DNA from: Treponema sp.
Lineage (GTDB): Bacteria > Spirochaetota > Spirochaetia > Treponematales > Breznakiellaceae
Assembly (NCBI GenBank): GCA_009780595.1
Contig: WQZT01000055.1
Coordinates: forward strand, 1-9,148
Direction: 5' to 3'
DNA length: 9,148 bases
Below are positions 1-6,770 of this stretch, piece by piece (within the stretch, counting starts at the first letter, position 1; every line of letters starts with the position of its first letter). The notes below the pieces were generated by a model that saw only the letters and a list, made by a program, of their open reading frames with translations, did not search any database and was not told where the DNA came from. The translations under genes were made by a program, and so were the position numbers.

Positions 1-353
1 ACGCCACCCTGCTCGGCTTTTCGCCGCTGTTTGCCGCGATAATTTACTCAGTTCCCACCGCAATCATCGGCGGCGCGTCGTTTATGCTGTACGGAATGAT
101 CGCCGCAGTTGGAGTGCGTAACCTCGTAGAAAATCGAGTTGATATTGGCAAGACAAAGAATCTGACTATCATCGCGGTTATGTTTGTAACGGGGCTTGGG
201 CTGCGCTTTGGGGAGACGATTACGTTCTCCATCGGGCAGACAAAAGTGCCGATTGATAGTATGGGCGTTGCAATCGCAGTTGTGCTGGGTGTTGCGCTCA
301 ACGCGATACTGCCGGAAAAAACATCTGAAGAAAAAGAGCAAGCCGCGCATTAA
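1..353 (+). CDS. uraA: Uracil permease (NCS2 family), C-terminal part
   Basis: This is the 3' end of a nucleobase:cation symporter gene whose start lies left of the window. The reading frame is open from base 3 and stops with TAA at 351-353, giving about 116 residues. The visible protein has the end of one membrane segment, a conserved IIGGASFMLYGMIAAVGVR stretch, a basic/polar loop (ENRVDIGKTKN), two further hydrophobic segments, and a short charged tail rich in Glu and Lys. From family knowledge, this order matches the last part of UraA/PyrP uracil transporters, where the GG-x-S-x-x-L-Y-G-M-I-A-x-x-G-x-R-x-L-V-E region is characteristic. The role would be proton-coupled uracil import across the inner membrane. 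Other NCS2 members (xanthine, urate) end differently, so uracil is the best call, but the substrate residues lie outside the window. The next gene runs toward it. Confidence 0.85.
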   Translation, partial: ATLLGFSPLFAAIIYSVPTAIIGGASFMLYGMIAAVGVRNLVENRVDIGKTKNLTIIAVMFVTGLGLRFGETITFSIGQTKVPIDSMGVAIAVVLGVALNAILPEKTSEEKEQAAH

Positions 354-367
354 CCGCGCTGGCGATT

Positions 368-403
368 GAGGTTCTTCCGCCTGAGACGAGATGGAAGAAC
401 CTC
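368..403. terminator. Hairpin between convergent genes
   Basis: GAGGTTCTTCC (368-378) pairs perfectly with GGAAGAACCTC (393-403) across a 14-base loop. It sits in the 62-base gap between the uracil permease stop and the stop of the convergent peptidase gene, where a two-way terminator is expected. Neither side has a strong T-run directly after the stem, so termination may be weak or factor-assisted. Confidence 0.5.
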
Positions 404-415
404 GCGCTAACTACG

Positions 416-1720
416 TTACTTTTTGAGAACCTTGTACACGAGGTAGCTCATCAATTCGGCTGCGGGTGTCAGGTTTGATTCATCCAAATCAAAGGTGCTA
501 GTATGTGCGCCGGAAGCCAGCGTGCTGCCAATCTGCACATACGTTCCAATCCCTCCGGCTTTTTGAACCTCGCTCATCATTTGCGAATAATCTTCGCCGC
601 CGCCCAAATCTCTGAGTTTTTCGATCTTTGTGAAGTGCGGAATTTCCTGCGCTGTTTCGTACACCAAGTCAATCATCTCCTGGCTTGAGTCGCCGCTTTG
701 CGAACCGCCGGTTACTTCGATGGAGTAGGTGCAGTTGTACATATCACAAGCGGCTTTGATAATCCGCTCAGATTGTTCCACCATATAATTGTTCAGTTCG
801 CTCGTGATTCCCCTCGTCTCCATCACAAGCAGCGCTTTTGGAGGAATAACGTTGCGCCCTTCCCCCGCGACCATTTTGCCTACGTTGATCCGCGTCGTTC
901 CATCTCCGTGGCGGCTAATGGCGTGGAGGTTAATTGACGCAACCGCTCCAGCAAGCAAAGCATTATGCCCGTCTTGCGGGGCAGCGCCCGCGTGAGCGCC
1001 CTTCCCGTTGATAGTTACATCCCACTTGGTAGAAGCCAGAAAGCCCTTTGTCCCGCACACAAGGTTGCCAGTTTTATCGGCCTTAATGCCGATGTGCATT
1101 CCCATAATATGGTCTAAACCTTTGACAACGCCAGCGGCAACCATCGGAGCCGCCCCGCGCAGACCTTCTTCGGCGGGCTGAAAAATAAACCGGACAGAGC
1201 CTTTCAGGTCGCCCTTCATCCCGGCGACAATCTCCGCAACCGCCAGGCCAATCGCCATGTGCGCGTCATGGCCGCACGCATGCATTGCCCCATTGTTAAT
1301 AGAAGAAAAACCTTCTTGTATAGGAATGTGCGCGTTGTCTTTGGTCTCAGTAACATCATTGGAATCCATATCAATGCGGAAACCCAAAGCAGGACCATCA
1401 TCAGAAAACTTCATCTCCGCCGTAAAAGCGGTCATACCGCCCGTCATCTTTTTTACAAGCTCCGGATCAGCTCCCTGTGCGATTGCCCGCTGCTGGTGCT
1501 TTTCAAGTTCGGCGGTGGCTGGCACACCCATCATCTGGCTTTTGTCAAGAACATCTTTGCCCATTTTTATGGTATAGCCCATTTTTTCGAGTTCTTTTAT
1601 AGCAAGAGCCGCCGTGCGGAATTCTGTCCAGCCTGCTTCCGCGTGTTTATGAAGATCGCGGCGGCGCGCGATAGTTTTTTTCTCAATCTCCTTGCTTTTT
1701 GACGTTACATAATCCAACAT
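416..1720 (-). CDS. abgA: AbgA-like M20 peptidase / p-aminobenzoyl-glutamate hydrolase subunit
   Basis: A 434-residue cytoplasmic zinc/manganese amidohydrolase of peptidase family M20D. It matches E. coli AbgA (436 residues) along its whole length, including the N-terminal RRRDLHKHAEAGWTEFRTA region. Metal-site motifs are intact: HACGHDAH (147-154), FQPAEEG (180-186), MHIG (208-211), GAHAGAAPQDGHNA in the dimerisation domain (241-254), GGGEDYSQMM (373-382) and GAHTSTFDLDE (404-414). Likely metal and catalytic residues are C149, H151, E184/E185, H209 and H406. The ATG is supported by AAAGGGG at 1727-1733, six bases upstream. It follows the DcuC-family gene by 17 bases, so the two form an operon. 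AbgA of E. coli works with the paralogue AbgB; no abgB is in this window. The substrate could therefore be p-aminobenzoyl-glutamate or another N-acyl amino acid. Family and length are clear; the substrate is inferred. Confidence 0.85.
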   Translation of the reverse strand: MLDYVTSKSKEIEKKTIARRRDLHKHAEAGWTEFRTAALAIKELEKMGYTIKMGKDVLDKSQMMGVPATAELEKHQQRAIAQGADPELVKKMTGGMTAFTAEMKFSDDGPALGFRIDMDSNDVTETKDNAHIPIQEGFSSINNGAMHACGHDAHMAIGLAVAEIVAGMKGDLKGSVRFIFQPAEEGLRGAAPMVAAGVVKGLDHIMGMHIGIKADKTGNLVCGTKGFLASTKWDVTINGKGAHAGAAPQDGHNALLAGAVASINLHAISRHGDGTTRINVGKMVAGEGRNVIPPKALLVMETRGITSELNNYMVEQSERIIKAACDMYNCTYSIEVTGGSQSGDSSQEMIDLVYETAQEIPHFTKIEKLRDLGGGEDYSQMMSEVQKAGGIGTYVQIGSTLASGAHTSTFDLDESNLTPAAELMSYLVYKVLKK

Positions 1721-1737
1721 AGTTTTCCCCTTTGTAA

Positions 1738-2997
1738 CTATAACATAAACATAGTAACAACCGCCGCGATAATCATGCCGGGGCCGTTGCGCTTTGTTAT
1801 TTCAATCGGGTTGACTTTTGCCAATCCCGCGCAAATGATAGCAGCTCCGGCGACAGGCGACATGGTGCGCCCTAAAGCTCCCGCCAAGCTCGCGGTTGTG
1901 CCGAGCGAGTCCATCTCCAGCCCGAATATAGCGGCGTGAGGAGTAATAGCGTTGTTGAAGGCGAGCGTTGCGGCATCTCCGGAACCGGAGAGAATGGCAA
2001 CAAGCATTGGGCCGAACGTAGCGGCAACGGGTACAACAGCGTCAGAGCCTTCCATCGCGGAGATAAGCGCAGGCGTTAGCCCAATCGACTGCATCCCCGA
2101 CGTGAAAACTGCCGCGCACGCGATAATACCAATAACTTCCGCGTAAGCCGAACCGATTCCGCTGAAGAAGTTTTTTGAAATCTCCTGAGGGTTTTTCAGG
2201 GATACGATTCCCGCTAAAATGATACCGATAAACATTGACTGGGGAACAGTAATTGCCGTTTTGACAAGTCCCACTGCGGGGCTTGTCAGTATGAGCAACG
2301 CCAACGGCACAACCGGAACAATGGCTTTCAGCGGATTTACTTTGAAGCCCGACAAGCCTTGGTTTACGCCTTCTCCTTCTGCACCCACATACCCTTTGTT
2401 TTCCTTGCGGATGAACGCGACAACCGTCAGCGCAACCGCGCCGATGAGAACGGCAGTGATAGTTTTCGGTGCGACAACTGCCACGATTTCCATAATTTCC
2501 ATTTCGGCGAGATTGGCAACAAATACAACGTGCGCGCTGCCCGGACTCATCACGGAGCCAAATGTGCCCGCCATAACCGCTGAGGCAGCCATTGTCGGGC
2601 GTACACCAGCGGCAATCAGCGCCGGAATCATAATAGCACCGACAGCGGCGGAAACTCCTGCCGCGCTGGGCAAGGCAATGTTTATCATCGCCGTAACGAT
2701 AGCTGTAGCCGGGATGAGTATCTTTTCGAGCTTTGTCATTGGCCGTACAACGGCGTGTATCAAATGCGAATCGCAGCCAGTTATTTTAAGAACATACGCA
2801 AAGCCCATAACGGTACATATAACCGGAACAAGCCCGCCGTTGATCATTGCGGCGGAAAAAGCTGTAACTGCGCCGAACGGTTTTCCACTCAATATCGCCA
2901 TCAATGCGCCGGATGTAAACAAAACAAGCCGAACTTCCCACCGTTTAATTATTCCAACGATGGTTAGAATAACAATTAATCCCCCAACATAAACCAT
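1738..2997 (-). CDS. DcuC-family carrier (C4-dicarboxylate/anion transporter)
   Basis: A 419-residue polytopic membrane protein with at least ten hydrophobic segments and no signal peptide. Features shared with the DcuC family are the opening GLIVILTIVGIIKRWEVRLVLF segment (residues 6-27), PSAAGVSAAVGAIMIP (110-125), GSVMSPGSAHV (147-157), ILSGSGDAATLAF (335-347), and the C-terminal GRTMSPVAGA with AGLAKVNPIEITKR (376-403). DcuC itself moves succinate and fumarate in anaerobes, but the wider family carries other anions and amino acids. Here it lies directly upstream of an AbgA-like hydrolase, where E. coli has the unrelated transporter AbgT, so it may import the amide substrate of that enzyme. 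The start has an excellent GAGGAGG site at 3003-3009, five bases from the ATG. E. coli DcuC is slightly longer (about 460 residues). Family sure, substrate unknown. Confidence 0.8.
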   Translation of the reverse strand: MVYVGGLIVILTIVGIIKRWEVRLVLFTSGALMAILSGKPFGAVTAFSAAMINGGLVPVICTVMGFAYVLKITGCDSHLIHAVVRPMTKLEKILIPATAIVTAMINIALPSAAGVSAAVGAIMIPALIAAGVRPTMAASAVMAGTFGSVMSPGSAHVVFVANLAEMEIMEIVAVVAPKTITAVLIGAVALTVVAFIRKENKGYVGAEGEGVNQGLSGFKVNPLKAIVPVVPLALLILTSPAVGLVKTAITVPQSMFIGIILAGIVSLKNPQEISKNFFSGIGSAYAEVIGIIACAAVFTSGMQSIGLTPALISAMEGSDAVVPVAATFGPMLVAILSGSGDAATLAFNNAITPHAAIFGLEMDSLGTTASLAGALGRTMSPVAGAAIICAGLAKVNPIEITKRNGPGMIIAAVVTMFML

Positions 2998-3010
2998 AAA
3001 AGCCTCCTCA

Positions 3011-3047
3011 CAATAAAATAAAAATCCGCTGGCATATAACCAGCGGA
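3011..3047 (-). terminator. Intrinsic terminator after the symporter gene
   Basis: Read on the minus strand, TCCGCTGG pairs perfectly with CCAGCGGA (3040-3047 with 3025-3032) around a 7-base loop, followed by TTTTTATTTTATTG. This is a classic rho-independent terminator 13 bases after the symporter stop codon. Its T-tract ends next to the GAGGAGG ribosome binding site of the DcuC-family gene, leaving no room for a separate promoter between them. Confidence 0.8.
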
Positions 3048-3060
3048 AAATAACGCTCCT

Positions 3061-4362
3061 CTAGCGCCACTTCGCCATATCCAGCGTACCCATCCGCTTG
3101 GTCAGCACCGACAGGTACACAAGATCGCCGACAACGTTGATACCCGTTCGCCCCATATCGAGCAGCGCGTCAATCCCCAGGATCATCGCGTAGGCGGCAG
3201 CAGCGGCAGTTCCCGCCTCCACCGGCAGCCCGAGTTGAGTCAGCACCATCAGCAGCATTAATGCGCCGCCTCCGGGAACCCCAGCCGTACCGATGGTAGC
3301 AAGCGTAGACATTATCAGAACAATCACCATTTGGGATGCGGTAAGACCCTGCCCCCAAACGCTGTACGTCATAAACATAACAGCCGCGCCCTGATAAATA
3401 GCAGTTCCATCCATATTAATGTTTGCCCCCAGCGGAATCGCAAACGAGTACACATCTCTGGGCAGCCCCATTTTTTCCGCGCATTGCATTGTTACCGGCA
3501 ACGATGCCGCCGAGCTTCTGGTTACAAATCCGGTAATAAAAGCCTCTTTCGCGCCCATAACAAACCGCCCGATGCTTAACCCGCCGATCATTTTAACGCA
3601 AATCAGAAGATACCAAACAACGATGTAGAACAGGTACGCGGAAAAGCTGGTTACAACCACCATCGCAAGCCCGCCGACAACGCGAGCGCCAGCAGTGGCA
3701 AACACGTGCGCTATCAACGCGAACACACCAATCGGCGCGTACTCCATAATGCCCTTAACCATCTTGATAATGATTTCCGCGCAACCGTCAAAAAAGTTGA
3801 AAACCGTTTCCGCCGCATTCTTTGTTCGTTCGTTGCCAGTTTCGCGCAGCATAGCAATGGCAGTTCCAAAGCAAATCGTGAAAAAGATAATCCCCAGCAA
3901 CTGCTGCCGTGCAACAAAATCAACGATGTTGGTCGGGATGATATTGAGGAAGGTTTGCGACAAAGGCGGCGCTTCGGAAGCCTTCCCCGCGTATTCCCCA
4001 AAGTCCGCGATGCCCTTCAAGTCAACCCGCGGCTTGAAAATGCCGCCCGCAAGCAGCCCCGTTCCAACTGCGACAAACGAAGTAAGAACGTAGATAAGCA
4101 TAACTCGAACGCCAACCTTGCCCAACTGCTTGGGGCTGACCGAAGCAGCGCCGACAACGAGCGTTGAAAAAATAACAGGCACCATAATCATAAAAAGAAG
4201 CCGGATGAAAATCTGCCCCAACGGCTGTACCCATACAATTTTTTCCTGAAAGATAATCCCTGCCAGCGCCCCCACAACGAGCGCGATGAGAATACGAACA
4301 AGCAGGTTTGTATTGAAGTACCACCCAAACAACCCGCTGCTCTTTTTCCCTGCATTTTCCAT
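3061..4362 (-). CDS. Dicarboxylate/amino acid:cation symporter (DAACS; GltP/DctA type)
   Basis: A 433-residue inner-membrane secondary transporter of the glutamate-transporter fold. All core motifs are present: the serine-rich HP1 tip TRSSAASLP (281-289), TM7 GANINMDGT (312-320), the HP2 tip AGVPGGG (360-366), and the TM8 substrate site GIDALLDMGRTGINVVGD (396-413). By comparison with GltPh, D398, D402, R405, T406, N409 and D413 are the expected substrate and sodium ligands. The TM8 arginine (R405) points to acidic substrates (glutamate, aspartate or C4-dicarboxylates) rather than neutral amino acids. The frame is open to an earlier ATG at 4420-4422, which would add 20 residues. The ATG at 4360-4362 is preferred because AGGAG lies six bases upstream, and because family members begin with a short polar tail before TM1. 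It is the first gene of the minus-strand transport cluster and is followed by a terminator. Confidence 0.88.
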   Translation of the reverse strand: MENAGKKSSGLFGWYFNTNLLVRILIALVVGALAGIIFQEKIVWVQPLGQIFIRLLFMIMVPVIFSTLVVGAASVSPKQLGKVGVRVMLIYVLTSFVAVGTGLLAGGIFKPRVDLKGIADFGEYAGKASEAPPLSQTFLNIIPTNIVDFVARQQLLGIIFFTICFGTAIAMLRETGNERTKNAAETVFNFFDGCAEIIIKMVKGIMEYAPIGVFALIAHVFATAGARVVGGLAMVVVTSFSAYLFYIVVWYLLICVKMIGGLSIGRFVMGAKEAFITGFVTRSSAASLPVTMQCAEKMGLPRDVYSFAIPLGANINMDGTAIYQGAAVMFMTYSVWGQGLTASQMVIVLIMSTLATIGTAGVPGGGALMLLMVLTQLGLPVEAGTAAAAAYAMILGIDALLDMGRTGINVVGDLVYLSVLTKRMGTLDMAKWR

Positions 4363-4368
4363 GATATT

Positions 4369-4373
4369 CTCCT
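4369..4373 (-). promoter_or_regulatory. Ribosome binding site that fixes the symporter start
   Basis: On the minus strand AGGAG, within AAGGAGAA, lies six bases before the ATG at 4360-4362. The in-frame ATG 60 bases upstream has no comparable site, so the shorter protein is chosen. Confidence 0.75.
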
Positions 4374-4395
4374 TAAAAAAGTAATCTATGGATAA

Positions 4396-4424
4396 ATGGT
4401 AAAGTAGTTTTCTAAAAAACACAA
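4396..4424 (-). promoter_or_regulatory. Possible sigma-70 promoter for the symporter gene
   Basis: On the minus strand TTGTGT (-35, 4419-4424) and TACCAT (-10, 4396-4401) are separated by 17 bases. Matches to consensus are only 3/6 and 4/6, but spacing and distance to the start codon fit. This is the best candidate seen, not a strong one. Confidence 0.25.
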
Positions 4425-4501
4425 GTGAATTGTTTTTGCAGCGGGGACATCAATTTTTAAGAGCAAAATTGCCGCGCACCAACAAAAGCGCGAAGAGTCG
4501 T

Positions 4502-4547
4502 GTAAAGAAAAGGGGCTGTCTGAGAAGTTCTATTCAGACAACCCCTT
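4502..4547 (-). terminator. Intrinsic terminator of the RCC1 lipoprotein transcript
   Basis: Bases 4510-4523 (AAGGGGCTGTCTGA) pair with 4534-4547 (TCAGACAACCCCTT) with one mismatch in 14 and a 10-base loop. On the minus strand the stem runs straight into TTTTCTTTAC, as expected for termination of the leftward lipoprotein transcript. On the plus strand the T-rich stretch starts about 10 bases later and no gene needs termination there. The GGGGCTGTCTGA sequence also resembles the terminal repeats of some insertion sequences, so it could be a remnant; no transposase is nearby. Confidence 0.72.
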
Positions 4548-4593
4548 CCGCAAAGCTTTTTTGTTTTTAAGTTAGTCTAAATCTTACCAGCGT

Positions 4594-4712
4594 GGAGATT
4601 TGGCTTTGCCAAATCTCCCTAGAATAAACTGCCATCGGCAGTTTATTCCGTGCTAGCCGTGGAGTTTTGCGTAGCAAAACTCCACGGCGAAATAGCCGTA
4701 GGCTATTTCGCC
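4594..4712. repeat. Array of four palindromes with three-base loops
   Basis: Four perfect inverted repeats stand almost end to end. They are 4594-4618 (11-bp stem starting GGAGATTTGGC, loop TTT), 4622-4648 (12-bp stem GAATAAACTGCC, loop ATC), 4657-4687 (14-bp stem CCGTGGAGTTTTGC, loop GTA) and 4686-4712 (12-bp stem GGCGAAATAGCC, loop GTA). The last two share two bases. The stems differ in sequence but share a format: three-base loop, GC-rich inner closing pairs, and an A/T-rich middle. The first and third both read GGAG-N-TTT. The fourth overlaps the end of the lipoprotein gene and contains its stop codon. In the leftward mRNA they would form four successive stem-loops before the terminator. 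The tandem format resembles extragenic palindromic (REP-like) elements, but I do not recognise a named family. Confidence 0.85.
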
Positions 4713-6595
4713 AGATACACTCGCCACGTTGTTAACTTATCCTTCTCCTGTACTGGAATATGTATTTTGCTGTCGGTTGACTCATTCCCCAATTGTCCAT
4801 CACTATTCCTTCCCCACGCCCACAGCGTTCCATCGCTCTTTATTGCAACAGTGTGAGAGAAGATAGAAAGGGATGTGGATACTGAAGCCCAGGGCGCTGG
4901 GTTGCTGTCCACTTGTATATGATCACCATAGAAGCCACCGTTTCCTAGTTGCCCGTCATTGTTATTTCCCCACGTCCACAGTGTTCCGTTGCTTTTGATT
5001 GCTGCAGTGTACTCGCCTCCAACGGATACGGAAACCCATGTTGTTGACTTACTACGCTCTTGCAGAGGAATATTACTGGCACCTGATGTCCCTAACTGTC
5101 CCTCCTTGTTCGAACCCCATAACCACAGCGTACCATCACTTTTAATTGTCGCAGTGTGTGAGTGAGCAGCTGACACTGAAACCCACATTGTTGATTCGTT
5201 ATTTTCCTGCACAGGTATACGACTCCCAGTGTTTGAGTTATCCCCCAATTGTCCGTATTCGTTTCCTCCCCACGCCCACAGCGTTCCATTACTCTTTATT
5301 GCGGCAGTGTGGTTGCTACTAGCAGACACGGAAACCCACGTTGACTTGCTATCTTCCTGTACAGGGACCATTCTTGAGGAGATTGAGTTATCTCCTAACT
5401 GTCCATACCAGTTCTTTCCCCACGCCCACAGCGTTCCATCGCTCTTTATTGCCGTAGTATGATCGCCACCAGCAGACACGGAAACCCACGTTCCGTTGCC
5501 AAAAACCTGTACGGGAACACGGCTGCTAGTTTTTAAGTTATCCCCCAATTGCCCGTAATTGTTATCTCCCCACGACCATAGCGTTCCGTCACTCTTTATT
5601 GCCGCAGTATGCTCACCACCAGCGGACACGGAAATCCACGTTCCGCCGCCAGAAACCTGCACGGGAACACTACTATTGGTAGTTGAGTTGTTCCCTAGTC
5701 CCTGCCTATTATATCCCCATACCCACAGTGTTCCATTACTCTTGATTGCCGCAGTCCAAGCACTACCAGCAGAATTCGCTGTGGACTGAAGTATAGTAAG
5801 AGTTCTTTCATCTGTGCTCTGTTGCTCATACCCATTCACAGCAACTTTTACAGTAATCTCGCTGGGCGTGGCATCCGCCGCCACCTTCAGGATTTTGCCG
5901 TCAAATCTCGTCTTCTCGTTTCCGGCAACGCTCCATGTTACTTCCAGCGGCACGCTCTGCGGCGTTACCGTTGCAGCAAATGCAAGTTCCAATCCTTGTG
6001 CAGTCAGTATATGGTTAGAAGTAATGACAACTCTTGGGTTCAATTTCCACGTTGCCGTTACTTCAACATCCGCGGCTGGCATTGTAAACGTGTGGTCTGC
6101 ACCAATCGTCAATCCGTCTTCAGGCTTTATAACTGTCCAGCCGTCAAACCTGTAGCCGTCATAAGTGCCTTCAGTCAGAGTGATCTTCACCCCTTTCTTT
6201 GCCGAGTTTTCGCTTGCATACGAACCAGAGCCATTACCCTGATTAACAGTGATGTTCTTCGCGCCCAATTCCCACGTTGCTGTTACTTCAACTGCCGCCT
6301 CCGGCATGGTAAACGTATTGTCTGCAGCAATCGTCAAGCCAGCAGGTTTTACACTTGTCCATTTTATAAAGCCGTACCCTTCTTTCTCTCCAGCTTTGAG
6401 CGTTACCTTCGTCCCCTTCTTCGCCGTAGCAGGGCTTGCCGAGAAGCCAGTCCCGCCATCCTTGATGGTAATGGCATACGTTTCATTGCCGCTACCTGGA
6501 TCGCCAGGGTCGCCGCACGCTGTAATGCCAAATCCGATAAATGCGAATGCGGCGAAGGTCAGTAATCCTTGCCGCACAGACGTAGTGTGTTTCAT
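4703..6595 (-). CDS. Lipoprotein with InlB-type repeats and a seven-repeat RCC1 propeller
   Basis: A 630-residue secreted lipoprotein. The N-terminus has a basic start, a hydrophobic stretch (residues 11-24) and the lipobox ITAC, making C27 the likely lipidated residue, followed by a Gly/Pro/Asp-rich linker. Residues 38-110 and 112-184 are two InlB B-type (Listeria-Bacteroides type) repeats, each ending FTMP-(E/A)-A-x-VEVTATW. Residues 185-269 look like an Ig-like domain. Residues 271-622 contain seven RCC1 repeats of about 50 residues with the pattern TW-VSVSAG-xx-HTAAIKSDGTLWAWG-xNxxGQLGDN-xxxxxxPVQ. The protein ends TTWRVYLAK, which looks like the first strand missing from repeat 1, so the propeller may close by an N/C-terminal 'velcro' strand pairing. 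GGAG at 6603-6606 supports the start. The role is unknown: surface or periplasmic binding or adhesion is plausible. Domain calls are firm; function is inference. Confidence 0.85.
   Translation of the reverse strand: MKHTTSVRQGLLTFAAFAFIGFGITACGDPGDPGSGNETYAITIKDGGTGFSASPATAKKGTKVTLKAGEKEGYGFIKWTSVKPAGLTIAADNTFTMPEAAVEVTATWELGAKNITVNQGNGSGSYASENSAKKGVKITLTEGTYDGYRFDGWTVIKPEDGLTIGADHTFTMPAADVEVTATWKLNPRVVITSNHILTAQGLELAFAATVTPQSVPLEVTWSVAGNEKTRFDGKILKVAADATPSEITVKVAVNGYEQQSTDERTLTILQSTANSAGSAWTAAIKSNGTLWVWGYNRQGLGNNSTTNSSVPVQVSGGGTWISVSAGGEHTAAIKSDGTLWSWGDNNYGQLGDNLKTSSRVPVQVFGNGTWVSVSAGGDHTTAIKSDGTLWAWGKNWYGQLGDNSISSRMVPVQEDSKSTWVSVSASSNHTAAIKSNGTLWAWGGNEYGQLGDNSNTGSRIPVQENNESTMWVSVSAAHSHTATIKSDGTLWLWGSNKEGQLGTSGASNIPLQERSKSTTWVSVSVGGEYTAAIKSNGTLWTWGNNNDGQLGNGGFYGDHIQVDSNPAPWASVSTSLSIFSHTVAIKSDGTLWAWGRNSDGQLGNESTDSKIHIPVQEKDKLTTWRVYLAK
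4730..5785 (-). repeat. Seven tandem ~150-bp DNA repeats encoding RCC1 blades
   Basis: Units of about 147-165 bp repeat seven times. Stretches such as CCCCACGCCCACAGCGTTCC recur nearly unchanged on the plus strand (for example near 4811, 5271 and 5419), as does the adjoining CTTTATTGC. The strong nucleotide identity in the IKS(D/N)GTLWAWG segment, against divergent loops, suggests recent duplication or gene conversion. Such an array can change copy number by recombination. Confidence 0.75.
6041..6484 (-). repeat. Two tandem InlB-type repeat units
   Basis: Two units of about 220 bp (6266-6484 and 6041-6262) code for the two InlB B-type repeats. Their ends are alike at the DNA level: both carry CCCACGTTGC followed by a similar GTTACTTCAAC segment on the plus strand. 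This indicates an internal duplication. Confidence 0.65.
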
Positions 6596-6629
6596 AAAAG
6601 CACTCCGTTTGCGATCCCCTCCCTTCAGA

Positions 6630-6690
6630 CGGGTAATCGCACAAGGCTAAAGTCTGTCGACTTTAGTCTAGAATTACCCGCCCATACGGG
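6630..6690 (-). promoter_or_regulatory. Competing hairpins in the leader of the RCC1 lipoprotein gene
   Basis: CGGGTAAT (6630-6637) pairs with ATTACCCG (6673-6680). Inside it CTAAAGTC (6647-6654) pairs with GACTTTAG (6659-6666) on a 4-base loop. The CCCG of the outer arm (6677-6680) can instead pair with CGGG at 6687-6690. The two foldings exclude each other, as in leader switches. No T-run follows, and the RBS (GGAG, 6603-6606) lies 23 bases from the outer stem. A regulatory role is inferred. Confidence 0.35.
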
Positions 6691-6770
6691 CAGAGCTATA
6701 TAAAGGCAGAACGCGAGCGGGTGGTAGGCAAACCTCCGGCGCGGCATCCGCCTGAATACCAAATAGAGAG

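Noticed and set aside
2219..2992. Plus-strand open frame of 257 codons opposite the DcuC-family gene
   Set aside because: It is a low-complexity Thr/Ala/Pro/Ile-rich translation lying fully antisense to a well-recognised membrane transporter, with no domain or ribosome site.
4363..4422. Longer symporter with a 20-residue N-terminal extension
   Set aside because: The upstream ATG has no ribosome site and would overlap the promoter-like boxes, while the inner ATG has AGGAG at ideal spacing.
4510..4547. End of an insertion sequence (GGGGCTGTCTGA-like terminal repeat)
   Set aside because: The sequence is suggestive but there is no transposase, partner end or visible target duplication; the stem followed by a T-run on the minus strand fits a terminator better.
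4594..4712. CRISPR array
   Set aside because: The units are inverted repeats with different sequences; there are no constant direct repeats with regular spacers and no cas genes.
4730..5785. CRISPR or non-coding satellite reading of the ~150-bp repeats
   Set aside because: The repeats keep one open frame and encode clear RCC1 blades.
5822..6565. Plus-strand open frame of 247 codons opposite the InlB-type region
   Set aside because: Arg/Cys-rich, no recognisable domain, and antisense to the lipoprotein with clear repeats and signal peptide.
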